From Bacteroidia bacterium (lineage in GTDB: Bacteria > Bacteroidota > Bacteroidia > B-17B0 > Aurantibacillaceae), in contig JAOAHO010000015.1 in the NCBI GenBank assembly GCA_026415195.1, positions 1-56,792 on the forward strand: a stretch of DNA of 56,792 bases. The letters are read 5' to 3'. Numbering within the stretch: the stretch's first letter is position 1; the number at the start of each line of letters is the position of its first letter. The translations under genes were made by a program, and so were the position numbers. The notes beneath the pieces were generated by a model that saw only the letters and a program-made list of their open reading frames with translations, had not been told where the DNA came from and searched no databases. Below are positions 43,764 through 52,789 of the stretch, piece by piece.

Positions 43764-44849
43764 TTATTGTCTTTTACAATACTTATCGAATAATTTCACC
43801 GCATTCTCGCTACCCAGGGTTTCGGCTTTCTGCAGGTCTTCACAGGCGCCTTGTTTATCCTTGGCGGCCATGCGTAATGCAGCACGGTTCACGTAGGCCG
43901 AGGCATAATCGAATTTCAGCTTAATGGCATAATCCAAATCTTTCAATCCTTCGGCTATCATTTTGTTGCTTCCCTTAGCCAACCCCCTGTAACAATAACT
44001 TACCGGATTTTTGGAATTTAATTTGATGGCCTCATCCAAATCGGCGATGGCTGAAGAAAAATCGTTCAGCTGTATCTTACACGCCCCTTTCATAATCCAC
44101 GATTCTTCATCTTTTGGCAAAGCATCCGTCATCACATTCCAGTCCTTCAGCGAGCCGCGGTAATCCTTTAATTCATACTTGCATTTTGCACGCATGCGAT
44201 ACATTTCGTAATCTTTTTCCGTTTCTTTCATTTTAGGAATCAGGGAATCCAATTCCAACAGGCAGTATTTCCATTCTTTCTGTTCGAAACGGATTTCGGC
44301 TTTCAATTTCCTGGCTTCCATATAATCGGGCTTAAGGTCGAGAGCCGCATCGGCACTGCTCAGGGCTTCTTTATAGGCTTTTCCGATGAACATCAGGCGG
44401 GCACGGAAATAATATAATTCGGCATCGTCTCGCTTCTCATCATAAGCCAAGGCATAAGCAGAGTCGAAATATTGTTTGCTTTGGGGATATTTTTTATCTT
44501 CAAAAAAAAGGATTCCTTTCATTTTGTACAATTCATAATTGCGGTAGGAAAGTTTTTCTCCCTTGTCGAGCCACTTCATGGCTTCTTTCTTATTTCCTTT
44601 TTTATAGTGAACATATCCGGTTTTAATGTAGGCATCCGCAAAATCTTTTTTCTGCTTCACGGATTTTTTCAGCAATTCCAGCGCTTTGTCATACCGGCCT
44701 GAGTCGATGTGAGGAAGGGCTTCACGGTAAAGTTTGATGTGGGGCTCCACCATGGCAGAGGTATCGGGAATTTCATCCTGTGAAAAACAAAATCCCATTA
44801 AAAAAGCAGTAAATAAAAACAGACGGGTTATGCAAAAAAAATTTCTCAT
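43764..44849 (-). CDS. Secreted tetratricopeptide-repeat protein
   Basis: The protein has 361 residues from ATG 44849, where a signal peptide begins (MRNFFCITRLFLFTAFLMGF). An ATG seven codons upstream at 44870 would put arginines and a tryptophan ahead of it and is less likely. About eight TPR units run from residue 45 to 350 (DKALELLKKSVKQKKDFADAY, YKEALSSADAALDLKPDYME, SAIADLDEAIKLNSKNPVSY). No enzymatic domain is seen. It is divergent from the CtlX-type gene with only 43 bases between start codons. Confidence 0.82.
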   Translation of the reverse strand: MRNFFCITRLFLFTAFLMGFCFSQDEIPDTSAMVEPHIKLYREALPHIDSGRYDKALELLKKSVKQKKDFADAYIKTGYVHYKKGNKKEAMKWLDKGEKLSYRNYELYKMKGILFFEDKKYPQSKQYFDSAYALAYDEKRDDAELYYFRARLMFIGKAYKEALSSADAALDLKPDYMEARKLKAEIRFEQKEWKYCLLELDSLIPKMKETEKDYEMYRMRAKCKYELKDYRGSLKDWNVMTDALPKDEESWIMKGACKIQLNDFSSAIADLDEAIKLNSKNPVSYCYRGLAKGSNKMIAEGLKDLDYAIKLKFDYASAYVNRAALRMAAKDKQGACEDLQKAETLGSENAVKLFDKYCKRQ

Positions 44850-44892
44850 GCACCACCGTGCTCTCGCCATTCTATGTAAATTTAAGCATTAT

Positions 44893-45828
44893 ATGCTTGC
44901 AGCGCAGCGCATACTGATGATGAGGCCTGCCTCATTCGGATTTAACCATCAAACCGCTTCTACCAATGCTTTTCAGCAGTTGCATCTTTCCGAACCAGAA
45001 CCATTGATTTCAGAAAAAGCCGTGCAGGAATTTGATTGCCTGCTGAAGCGCATGAGGGATCATAACATTTTGGTAGATGCCTTTGACGACACGGCATTAC
45101 CGCCCAAACCCGATGCTGTTTTTCCCAACAACTGGATATCCATGCATCCCGACGGCACCGTGGTGATTTATCCGATGATGGCAGAAAACCGAAGGGCCGA
45201 ATGCAGGGAAGATATTGTAGCATTCCTGCAAAAGCATTATGTGGTAAATCGCATCATTGATCTGCGTTTTTTTGAAAGACAAAATATTTTTTTGGAAGGG
45301 ACGGGAAGCATTACCTTTTGTCATGAGAAGAAAAAAGCTTTTGCGGCCCTTTCGCCACGCACACACCGAAAGGCGTTGGAATACCTGTGCCGGGAAATCG
45401 GCTACGAACCCCTGTTTTTTTATGCCGTTGGCCCGAGCGGACAGGCGGTATATCATACGAATGTCGTCCTGAATTTTTGCGGAAATGTTGCGGTATGGTG
45501 TGCAGATGCAGTCCCTGATGCCAAGGAAAAAAGAGAAATAGAAAAAAAACTCTCTGAAGTCGGATTTGAAACACTAAAAATATCATTTGAACAAATGAAT
45601 AGCTTTTGCGGAAACGTTTTATGTGTTCGGAACCAACAAGGAAAAGAAGTATTATTGATGTCGTCAACCGCCGGAAAAATGTGGCATGAAAATCAAAAAG
45701 ATTTTTTAAACTCAAAATTTGAACTGCTTGAAGCATCCATTCCCACCATCGAGTCATACGGAGGCGGAAGCGTGCGGTGTATGATGGCAGAAAATTTTTT
45801 AGAGAAGAAAATTTATAAAAGAAATTAG
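44893..45828 (+). CDS. CtlX-type arginine deiminase-related hydrolase
   Basis: The protein has 311 residues from ATG 44893. The open frame extends upstream but there overlaps the divergent TPR gene, and family members begin close to MMRPASFGFN. It belongs to the amidinotransferase/arginine-deiminase fold. Family segments are FGFNHQTASTNAFQ near 14, PNNWISMHPDGTVVIYPM near 75, EGTGSITF near 135 and the catalytic-cysteine motif GGGSVRCMMAE with Cys296. Members named CtlX act in citrulline use, hydrolysing a guanidino or ureido group. The exact substrate is inferred only. The next gene is a lipoprotein 133 bases downstream. Confidence 0.88.
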   Translation: MLAAQRILMMRPASFGFNHQTASTNAFQQLHLSEPEPLISEKAVQEFDCLLKRMRDHNILVDAFDDTALPPKPDAVFPNNWISMHPDGTVVIYPMMAENRRAECREDIVAFLQKHYVVNRIIDLRFFERQNIFLEGTGSITFCHEKKKAFAALSPRTHRKALEYLCREIGYEPLFFYAVGPSGQAVYHTNVVLNFCGNVAVWCADAVPDAKEKREIEKKLSEVGFETLKISFEQMNSFCGNVLCVRNQQGKEVLLMSSTAGKMWHENQKDFLNSKFELLEASIPTIESYGGGSVRCMMAENFLEKKIYKRN

Positions 45829-45961
45829 TATTCTATTGGACTTGCCTAACCGAAAGACTAATCTTCTTTCAAAGTCCATAACAAATGTATCAGGGAACCA
45901 AAAAATACGAGTCATATCCAAACTCACATCCCCATAATTTTGTTATTTTTACATTGACTTT

Positions 45962-46684
45962 ATGTTTTTTAAAATTCATCGCATAGTATTTTTTTCATTT
46001 TTAACTCTTGTAAATTTTTGCAAAAAAAAATCTCCTGCACATGCCGAACAATTACTTGGAAAAGAATATTTTCCGCTTGAAAGCGGACGCTATGTGGTGT
46101 ATGACATTGACAGCCTGGTTTACAACGACCTCACGCTCACTTCCACGCTTTATCAGTATCGCATCAAAGAAAAATTTGCCGACACCTACCTTGATAATGA
46201 AGGCAGGAGGGTTTGGCGGCTGGAGCGTTATATCAAGAAAAAACATCCCCAAAAGCCCTACGACAGCATACCTTACATTATCAAAGAAGTCTGGAAAACC
46301 TACGCCGACAATCAAAAAGTGGAGCAAACCGAAAAAAACGTCCCTTACATCAAATTGATTTTTCCAGTGGAACAAGGCGCAACGTGGAACGGCAATGCCC
46401 TTAATACGCTGGGAGAACAAACTTATCGCTATGAGTACATTGACAAAGCCGAAACCATCAATAATATCTCACTGGAAAAAGTGCTGTCGGTGGAGCAAAA
46501 AAATACTGAAACTTTGTTGTCTAAAGACTATTTTAAAGAAAAATATGCCAAAGGAATCGGATTGGTTTATAAGGAAATGGTATCGGTTTATTCCAATACC
46601 CTAAATCCCTCCATACCGCTCATGAACAGAATCAGCGGAGGGTTTGTTTATACACAAAAATTGGTTCAATATGGCAAAGAATAA
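45962..46684 (+). CDS. Lipoprotein, unknown function
   Basis: This 240-residue protein has a signal segment (MFFKIHRIVFFSFLTLVNF) followed by Cys20-Lys-Lys-Lys, a probable Bacteroidota lipoprotein start. The mature protein is beta-rich with a pattern seen in many hypothetical Bacteroidota lipoproteins: YFPLESGRYVVYDIDSLVYND, then VWRLERYIKKK, GATWNGNALNTLGEQTY and GIGLVYKEMVSVY. Location at the outer-membrane periplasmic face is inferred. It overlaps the subtilase gene by 14 bases and is therefore probably coupled to it, possibly as a maturation or surface partner. Confidence 0.75.
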   Translation: MFFKIHRIVFFSFLTLVNFCKKKSPAHAEQLLGKEYFPLESGRYVVYDIDSLVYNDLTLTSTLYQYRIKEKFADTYLDNEGRRVWRLERYIKKKHPQKPYDSIPYIIKEVWKTYADNQKVEQTEKNVPYIKLIFPVEQGATWNGNALNTLGEQTYRYEYIDKAETINNISLEKVLSVEQKNTETLLSKDYFKEKYAKGIGLVYKEMVSVYSNTLNPSIPLMNRISGGFVYTQKLVQYGKE

Positions 46685-48284
46685 TTTTCTTTTTTTATTT
46701 CTGTTCCTTACCATTGCAGATGCACAAATTAGCAACAAGTTTTGGGTTGAGTTTAAAGATAAAAATAATACGCCATATTCATTATCAAATCCTACGGCCT
46801 ATCTTTCGCCTGCATCCGTTCAACGGCGCCAGATGTACAATATTCCCATCGACAGTACCGACTTACCCGTAAAAAGCAACTACATCCAATCCGTTGCTTC
46901 CGTTCCCGGTGTAACGGTGCTTTATGCATCCAAATGGATGAATGCCGTTGCCATAGCCGTAACGAATACCAATGCTCTGAATACCATACAAACCTTCACA
47001 TTTGTAAAAAACCATTATGCCGTAAATCGTTATAAAGTTTCTATTGAAAAAGATTTTACTCCGGCCAATAACCTTTCCATGAACAGGTTGGCTGCTTCTT
47101 CCAACTACTATGGCATTGCCTGGTGGCAAACCAAAATGTTGAATCTCGATTGCCTGCATTCCGCCGGATTCAGGGGGCAGGGCATGAAAATTGCCGTAAT
47201 GGATTCCGGTTTTGGTTTTGCCAATACGCATGATGTTTTCGACAGTTTGTTTGCTCGGGGCGGGGTATTGGGAACACGCGACTTTGTATCGGGCGGTACT
47301 AATGTATATGATGATGATACCCACGGAACTGCTGTATTGTCGTGCATGGCAGGGCTTTGGCCCAACAAATTGGTGGGCAGCGCACCTCGGGCTGATTACT
47401 GGTTGCTCCGCACCGAAGATGTGGGCAGCGAGACCCCTTCGGAAGAATTCAACTGGATACGGGCCATTGAGTTTGCCGACAGCGTGGGTTGCGATGTGGC
47501 CAATACTTCATTGGGGTATAATACGTTCGATAAGCCCTCACAAAACCACCTCTACAGCCAACTGAACGGCAAAACCATTCCCATGAGCCGTGCCGCCACC
47601 ATGGCTGCACGCAAAGGGATGTTGATTTTTAATTCGGCAGGAAATGAAGGGGGAAGCGCCTGGCAATACATCACAGTTCCTGCCGATGCCGACAGCATCG
47701 TCACAGTAGGGTCGGTGGATTCTTTGGGAATACCATCAGGCTTTAGTTCCCGGGGGCCCACCGCCGACGGGCGCATAAAACCCGATTTCGTAGCCCGGGG
47801 ATCAAAAGCAGCTGTGGCTTTGGCATGGTCGAATAGTGTAGGATATTCCAATGGCACGTCTTTCTCTTCGCCTATATTGGCAGGCGCCATGGCCTGCTTC
47901 TGGCAAAAAAACAAAACCCTGCACCCCGTAAAAATCATCGACTCCCTGAAAAAAACATCTTCTCTTGCTGCCGCTCCCAACAATACATTGGGCTGGGGAG
48001 TCCCCAATATGTGTTACCCTACCGGACTCTATGAAATAGTGCCGGATAACCAATTAAACATCAATATTTTCCCTATCCCTTTCAGAGACCATCTTTATAT
48101 TGAATCTTGGGAAAACCAATGCCACATTACATTGTCAGACATTACGGGGAAAGTTATTTCAGAGTATTTTATTGATAAAAAAGGGAAACATACCCTGTCC
48201 GTTGAATTCCTGTCCTCAGGAGTTTACTTTTTACATATTAAGAAAAAATCATTTACTTATCATAAAAAAATCATAAAAGAATAG
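46671..48284 (+). CDS. Subtilisin-like (S8) serine peptidase with T9SS domain
   Basis: The protein has 537 residues from ATG 46671; an upstream TTG at 46644 is ignored because a signal peptide (MAKNNFLFLFLFLTIADAQ) begins at the ATG. The catalytic triad is visible: Asp178 in AVMDSGFGF, His218 in DDDTHGTAV and Ser397 in NGTSFSSP, with the oxyanion Asn in NSAGNEGG near 325. A C-terminal T9SS type A domain begins near INIFPIPFRDHLYIE, about residue 463. Export and surface release by the type IX system are inferred. It overlaps the lipoprotein gene by 14 bases. Together with the M1 aminopeptidase and metzincin-like protein it points to extracellular protein digestion. Confidence 0.94.
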   Translation: MAKNNFLFLFLFLTIADAQISNKFWVEFKDKNNTPYSLSNPTAYLSPASVQRRQMYNIPIDSTDLPVKSNYIQSVASVPGVTVLYASKWMNAVAIAVTNTNALNTIQTFTFVKNHYAVNRYKVSIEKDFTPANNLSMNRLAASSNYYGIAWWQTKMLNLDCLHSAGFRGQGMKIAVMDSGFGFANTHDVFDSLFARGGVLGTRDFVSGGTNVYDDDTHGTAVLSCMAGLWPNKLVGSAPRADYWLLRTEDVGSETPSEEFNWIRAIEFADSVGCDVANTSLGYNTFDKPSQNHLYSQLNGKTIPMSRAATMAARKGMLIFNSAGNEGGSAWQYITVPADADSIVTVGSVDSLGIPSGFSSRGPTADGRIKPDFVARGSKAAVALAWSNSVGYSNGTSFSSPILAGAMACFWQKNKTLHPVKIIDSLKKTSSLAAAPNNTLGWGVPNMCYPTGLYEIVPDNQLNINIFPIPFRDHLYIESWENQCHITLSDITGKVISEYFIDKKGKHTLSVEFLSSGVYFLHIKKKSFTYHKKIIKE

Positions 48285-48297
48285 ATTTCGTTTTTTA

Positions 48298-49062
48298 ATG
48301 TTCCTTACCGATACCCACACACATCTTTATCTTGAAGAATTTGATGCCGACCGAGATGAAATGATTAAAAGGGCCATAGAGGCCGGCATACGAAAATTTG
48401 TTTTACCCAATATAGACCACTGTTCGCTGGAAAGAATGACAGCAATGCACGTGGCCTATCCTGAGCACTGCCTGATGATGTTCGGTTTGCATCCTTGCAG
48501 TGTAAAAGAAAATTGGGAAGAAGAGTTGGAGTATATTATAAATTACTCTGAAAAATATCCCATGGCAGGAGTCGGGGAAATCGGGTTGGATTTTTACTGG
48601 GATCTGACCTATAAAAACCAACAATTTACTGCCCTCAGAAAACAACTAAGCTGGGCACTGGAGAAAAATCTTCCGGTTTCCCTACACACCCGCAATGCCA
48701 TTGATGAAACCATTGAAATCGTTAAGGAATTTCCCGGGCTGAAAGGCGTTTTTCATTGCTTCACGGGAACCATGGAACAAGCCAATAAAATACTCCAAAT
48801 GGAAAATTTTTATTTCGGAATAGGAGGCGTATTAACCTTCAAAAATTCCGGGCTTGCCGAAGTTTTGAAGCACATCCCTTTGGAAAGAATTGTGTTGGAG
48901 ACAGATGCCCCCTATCTTGCACCAGTGCCGTTCAGGGGTAAAAGGAATGAGCCTGCATATCTTAATTATATTCTCAATGCATTAGAGAATATTTACTTTA
49001 TGTCAAAAACCGACATTGTCAATACGCTTCAAAGCACAACAAAAACTATTTTTAATATTTGA
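48298..49062 (+). CDS. TatD family metal-dependent hydrolase
   Basis: This 254-residue TIM-barrel hydrolase is of the TatD DNase family. Metal ligands are in DTHTHL (residues 5-10), GEIGLDFYWD near 96 with the bridging Glu, SLHTRNA near 129, FHCFTG near 155 and LETDAPYL near 203. Family members have 3'-5' deoxyribonuclease activity and roles in DNA repair or D-aminoacyl-tRNA clearance. It begins 13 bases after the subtilase stop, with no terminator visible between them. Confidence 0.93.
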   Translation: MFLTDTHTHLYLEEFDADRDEMIKRAIEAGIRKFVLPNIDHCSLERMTAMHVAYPEHCLMMFGLHPCSVKENWEEELEYIINYSEKYPMAGVGEIGLDFYWDLTYKNQQFTALRKQLSWALEKNLPVSLHTRNAIDETIEIVKEFPGLKGVFHCFTGTMEQANKILQMENFYFGIGGVLTFKNSGLAEVLKHIPLERIVLETDAPYLAPVPFRGKRNEPAYLNYILNALENIYFMSKTDIVNTLQSTTKTIFNI

Positions 49063-49107
49063 TTATCAAATGATTATACCTCATTAAATCGATATAATTG
49101 TTTTTTT

Positions 49108-49115
49108 TATCTTTG
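49108..49115 (+). promoter_or_regulatory. Promoter -7 box for the pyrophosphatase gene
   Basis: TATCTTTG matches TAnnTTTG, 18 bases before the ATG at 49134. This supports that ATG over the upstream in-frame start at 49098, which would lie before the transcript. Confidence 0.5.
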
Positions 49116-49133
49116 CCCCCTAAATTTTTAACT

Positions 49134-51908
49134 ATGAATGATTTTGTTATTTTTCTAATACCCGCACTGGGCCTCACGGGGTTGCTGGTGATGGCCCTGA
49201 AATCAGCCTGGGTGAGCCGCCAGGATGCCGGTGAACAAAACATGAAAGAACTGGCCGGTTATATTGCTGCCGGCGCCATGGCATTCCTGAAAGCAGAGTG
49301 GAAAATCCTGAGCTATTTTGTGATTATTACCGCCATCCTTCTCGGTTACAGCGGAACTATTCACGAAGTGAACGGTATTCCAATTCATTCACACTGGTTG
49401 ATTGCGGTTTCATTCATTATTGGGGCAGTATTTTCAGCCTTTGCCGGTTACATCGGTATGAAAGTGGCCACCAAAGCCAACGTTCGTACTACTCAAGCAG
49501 CCCGTACTTCACTGGCTAAGGCCCTACAGGTTTCGTTTGCGGGCGGAACTGTAATGGGATTAGGTGTGGCCGGCTTAGCCGTGTTCGGCCTTGGAGCATT
49601 ATTTATAGTATTTTATTTTCTGTTTGCACATGGAACTTCGCCAACAGGCCCTGAAATGCGCCGTGCTATTGAAGTGCTGACCGGTTTTTCCCTTGGCGCT
49701 GAGTCCATCGCTTTGTTTGCCCGTGTGGGTGGCGGCATATACACCAAAGCAGCCGACGTGGGGGCCGACCTGGTGGGAAAGGTGGAAGCAGGCATTCCGG
49801 AAGACGATGTGCGTAACCCGGCCACCATTGCCGATAATGTGGGCGACAATGTGGGAGATGTGGCCGGCATGGGGGCCGACCTTTTCGGTTCTTATGTGGC
49901 TACCATACTTGCCACAATGGTACTTGGCCAGGAAATTGATGCCTCGGCTGATCATTTCGGTGGTCTGTCTCCTATTCTGCTTCCTATGATGATCGCCGGA
50001 ATCGGACTTATTTTCTCGATTGTTGGAACATTTTTTGTACGTGTTAAGAACGAAACCGACAGCGTACAAAATGCCTTAAACCTGGGCAACTGGTCGTCCA
50101 TCATCTTTACCATCATAGCGTCCTATTTTCTTGTGAAATGGATGTTACCGGAAACCATGATCCTGCGTGGTAAGGAATTTACCTCAACGCAAGTGTTCAT
50201 TGCTATATTCATCGGATTGATTGTAGGTGCTATTATGAGTTGGATAACGGAATACTACACCGCCATGGGCAAACGCCCGGTGAATTCCATAGTACAAAAA
50301 TCCGCTACGGGCCATGCTACTAATATTATCGGCGGGCTATCCGTAGGAATGGAATCTACGGTGGTGCCAACTATCGTCCTGGCTGCTGGTATTATGTTAT
50401 CCTATCATTTCGCGGGCTTATACGGAGTGGCCATCGCTGCTGCGGGAATGATGGCCACCACCGCCATGCAACTGGCCATTGATGCCTTCGGCCCCATTGC
50501 CGACAATGCCGGAGGTATAGCCGAGATGAGCCAACTGCCTGCTGAAGTGCGCAGCCGCACCGACAATCTGGATGCCGTGGGCAACACCACTGCCGCCACC
50601 GGAAAAGGGTTTGCCATTGCATCGGCCGCTTTAACTTCACTTGCCCTTTTTGCCGCATTCGTGGGTATTGCCGGCATTAACACTATTGATATTTATAAAG
50701 CCCCCGTCTTGGCAGGCCTATTCATCGGCGGAATGATTCCGTTTATTTTCTCATCACTTGCCATCGCTGCCGTTGGGCGTGCCGCCATGGATATGGTAAA
50801 TGAAGTGCGCCGTCAGTTCAGAGAAATTCCCGGCATCATGGAATATAAAGCCCGCCCCGAATATGAAAAATGCGTGGAAATATCCACAAAAGCTTCCATA
50901 CGCGAAATGATGTATCCGGGGGCAATTGCCATTATATCTCCCGTAATCGTGGGCTTCACCTTTGGCCCTGAAGTGTTGGGCGGTATGTTGGCAGGAATTA
51001 CCGTGAGCGGTGTGTTGTTGGGTATGTTTCAGAATAACGCCGGAGGTGCCTGGGACAATGCCAAAAAATCATTCGAAAAAGGTGTGTTAATCAATGGTGA
51101 AACCTATTACAAAAAATCGGAACCTCACAAGGCATCGGTTACCGGCGACACCGTGGGCGACCCGTTCAAAGACACCTCGGGGCCTTCGATGAATATTCTT
51201 ATTAAATTAACCTCTATTGTTTCTTTAATTATTGCTCCCTACATTGCAGGCAAAGGCGTTGAACATACAAACGAAATGAAGAATGAGGAATTGGGAGTAG
51301 AAACTATTGAATTTAAAATTAACGGTGAAAACCTAACCTTTTCAAGTCAGGAAGAGGCAGAAACATATTGGAACGAGACATTTGCCAAAATTCCTGTCAA
51401 TGAAGGAATTTACAAAGTGGATGCTGCCCATTCTTCCGTGGATTTCAGCATTCGCCATATTATTTCAGACACCAAAGGCACTATCGGCATCGACAGCGGT
51501 TATGTGGAATTAAACGAAAAGCCAATAGTAAAAATCTGGTTTAACATTAAAAGTATCAACACCGGTAATAAAAACCGCGACAAACATCTGCTCAGCGAGG
51601 ATTTCTTTGATGCCAAAAAATATCCTACAGCGTATTTTGAATCTGACAGCATTGTCAGGAACGCCCCGCTTTCTGACTATGCTTATTCTGCTTACGGAAA
51701 ACTAACTTTACATGGCAAGACTGCAGATGTGATTTTGCAGGTAAATTTTGAAGGTAAAGCGGAAAAGGAAAATGAAGGGCAAAAGTATTATGTGGTTGGC
51801 TTTACAGGCAAAGGGCAAATTAAAAGAAGTTCTTTCGATATAGCTCCCGACTCCGGTCTGGGCGATGATGTTAAAATTAATTTTACCCTGGAGGGAATAA
51901 AAAAATAA
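49134..51908 (+). CDS. hppA: Ion-pumping membrane pyrophosphatase fused to a YceI domain
   Basis: This 924-residue protein has two parts. Residues 1 to about 705 form a complete membrane pyrophosphatase with about 16 membrane segments. The pyrophosphate site is visible as [12 protein letters not shown] and [20 protein letters not shown], with further conserved Asp-rich loops ([34 protein letters not shown]). [10 protein letters not shown] has Ala where potassium-independent enzymes have Lys, so the potassium-dependent type is inferred; H+ versus Na+ pumping cannot be decided. A linker (706-755) leads to a YceI-like lipocalin domain (756-924: [42 protein letters not shown]). M-PPases have their C-terminus outside the cytoplasm, so the YceI part would face the periplasm. 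A terminator follows. Confidence 0.93.
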   Translation: MNDFVIFLIPALGLTGLLVMALKSAWVSRQDAGEQNMKELAGYIAAGAMAFLKAEWKILSYFVIITAILLGYSGTIHEVNGIPIHSHWLIAVSFIIGAVFSAFAGYIGMKVATKANVRTTQAARTSLAKALQVSFAGGTVMGLGVAGLAVFGLGALFIVFYFLFAHGTSPTGPEMRRAIEVLTGFSLGAESIALFARVGGGIYTKAADVGADLVGKVEAGIPEDDVRNPATIADNVGDNVGDVAGMGADLFGSYVATILATMVLGQEIDASADHFGGLSPILLPMMIAGIGLIFSIVGTFFVRVKNETDSVQNALNLGNWSSIIFTIIASYFLVKWMLPETMILRGKEFTSTQVFIAIFIGLIVGAIMSWITEYYTAMGKRPVNSIVQKSATGHATNIIGGLSVGMESTVVPTIVLAAGIMLSYHFAGLYGVAIAAAGMMATTAMQLAIDAFGPIADNAGGIAEMSQLPAEVRSRTDNLDAVGNTTAATGKGFAIASAALTSLALFAAFVGIAGINTIDIYKAPVLAGLFIGGMIPFIFSSLAIAAVGRAAMDMVNEVRRQFREIPGIMEYKARPEYEKCVEISTKASIREMMYPGAIAIISPVIVGFTFGPEVLGGMLAGITVSGVLLGMFQNNAGGAWDNAKKSFEKGVLINGETYYKKSEPHKASVTGDTVGDPFKDTSGPSMNILIKLTSIVSLIIAPYIAGKGVEHTNEMKNEELGVETIEFKINGENLTFSSQEEAETYWNETFAKIPVNEGIYKVDAAHSSVDFSIRHIISDTKGTIGIDSGYVELNEKPIVKIWFNIKSINTGNKNRDKHLLSEDFFDAKKYPTAYFESDSIVRNAPLSDYAYSAYGKLTLHGKTADVILQVNFEGKAEKENEGQKYYVVGFTGKGQIKRSSFDIAPDSGLGDDVKINFTLEGIKK

Positions 51909-51932
51909 TTTTTTTATTGATAATATAACTTC

Positions 51933-51956
51933 AAACGGGCAATATGCCCGTTTTTT
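51933..51956 (+). terminator. Rho-independent terminator after the pyrophosphatase gene
   Basis: Nine-base arms AAACGGGCA and TGCCCGTTT enclose a three-base loop, followed by T residues to 51956. It ends the transcript of the pyrophosphatase-YceI gene 25 bases after its stop. Confidence 0.92.
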
Positions 51957-51961
51957 GCTTG

Positions 51962-51993
51962 TTTGAATATCAAGAGGGTTTTTTATATTTTTG
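51962..51993 (+). promoter_or_regulatory. Two-part Bacteroidota promoter
   Basis: TTTG at 51962-51965 and TATTTTTG at 51986-51993 are 20 bases apart. This matches the -33/-7 arrangement TTTG-N19-20-TAnnTTTG. It lies directly after the terminator and only three bases before the ATG of the next gene, which implies a leaderless or nearly leaderless transcript. Confidence 0.6.
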
Positions 51994-51996
51994 TAA

Positions 51997-52785
51997 ATGA
52001 TGAGGGATAAAAATTACCCAAATTTTTTGTTTTGGGCTTTTTGGATATTGGTTCTTTTTTCCTGTTCGCTGGAAAAAAGGAGATACTTTAAGGGATATCA
52101 TATTTGCAGAAGCAAACAAACAGCAATTGCTAAACTTTCCGTCAAGGAACAAGCGGGTGAAATAAAAAAGCCCGCTGACAATCATGAGCAAGCCATTATT
52201 TTAAAAAATTATTCCCCGGAGGAAGGCGTTCTAACTATTGAAGCAGATAAGAATGAAGTATTAAGAAAACACATACTCTACGGAAATTTTTCTAAAAAAG
52301 TAAGTCTTTTATCCGATACTTGTAAGGATGAATTAATTTTTAAAAACGGGGAACGTTTAAAAGTAAAGCTGGTGGAAATTACTCCATATGTTGTTCGGTT
52401 CTATAATTGCAAATCATCTACCGAATATGTCTCTGAACTTCCAAAATCGGATCTTTATATGATTTTGCCTCACAATGGCAAAGCAGAAATTATAGATGAT
52501 AATATAAATCATAAATCCACAAATTCAAAATCGACTTCTTCTATTGGTCAAACTAATCTACACGAGGAGATACTGATTGGCTTAATTTTATTGTTAACAA
52601 CCACTTTAGTGGGTGCAGTATTTATACTAATTCGATATAAAGCGGTTAGAAATGAAATTTTATCAAACCCGGATAAATACCACGGTTTAACTTTATGGGA
52701 TATTTTATTTTATTTTTCCATAGGGTGCATAAGTATTATTGCATTAATTTTTTTATTTATTCTAGTAATGATTTTTTCAATCTAA
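51997..52785 (+). CDS. Lipoprotein-like membrane protein, unknown function
   Basis: This 262-residue protein has a lipobox-like start: hydrophobic WAFWILVLFS then Cys23. A soluble domain of about 150 residues contains DELIFKNGERLKVKLVEITPYVVRFYNCKS, a short beta pattern seen in many Bacteroidota hypotheticals that carry a KNG-E-K-V-I motif. Two transmembrane segments follow (about 190-212 and 228-258) with a polar loop between. A lipid anchor plus two C-terminal membrane spans is an unusual combination. A second ATG one codon in is equally possible as start. The GT4 gene follows after five bases, so it may be part of the polysaccharide unit. Confidence 0.65.
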   Translation: MMRDKNYPNFLFWAFWILVLFSCSLEKRRYFKGYHICRSKQTAIAKLSVKEQAGEIKKPADNHEQAIILKNYSPEEGVLTIEADKNEVLRKHILYGNFSKKVSLLSDTCKDELIFKNGERLKVKLVEITPYVVRFYNCKSSTEYVSELPKSDLYMILPHNGKAEIIDDNINHKSTNSKSTSSIGQTNLHEEILIGLILLLTTTLVGAVFILIRYKAVRNEILSNPDKYHGLTLWDILFYFSIGCISIIALIFLFILVMIFSI

Positions 52786-52789
52786 TTTA

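Noticed and set aside
43737-43771. Inverted repeat GACAATAA/TTATTGTC followed by TTTT as a terminator for the TPR-SpoIIE gene
   Set aside because: The stem is AT-rich with a 19-base loop and overlaps the stop codon of the convergent gene; too weak to call.
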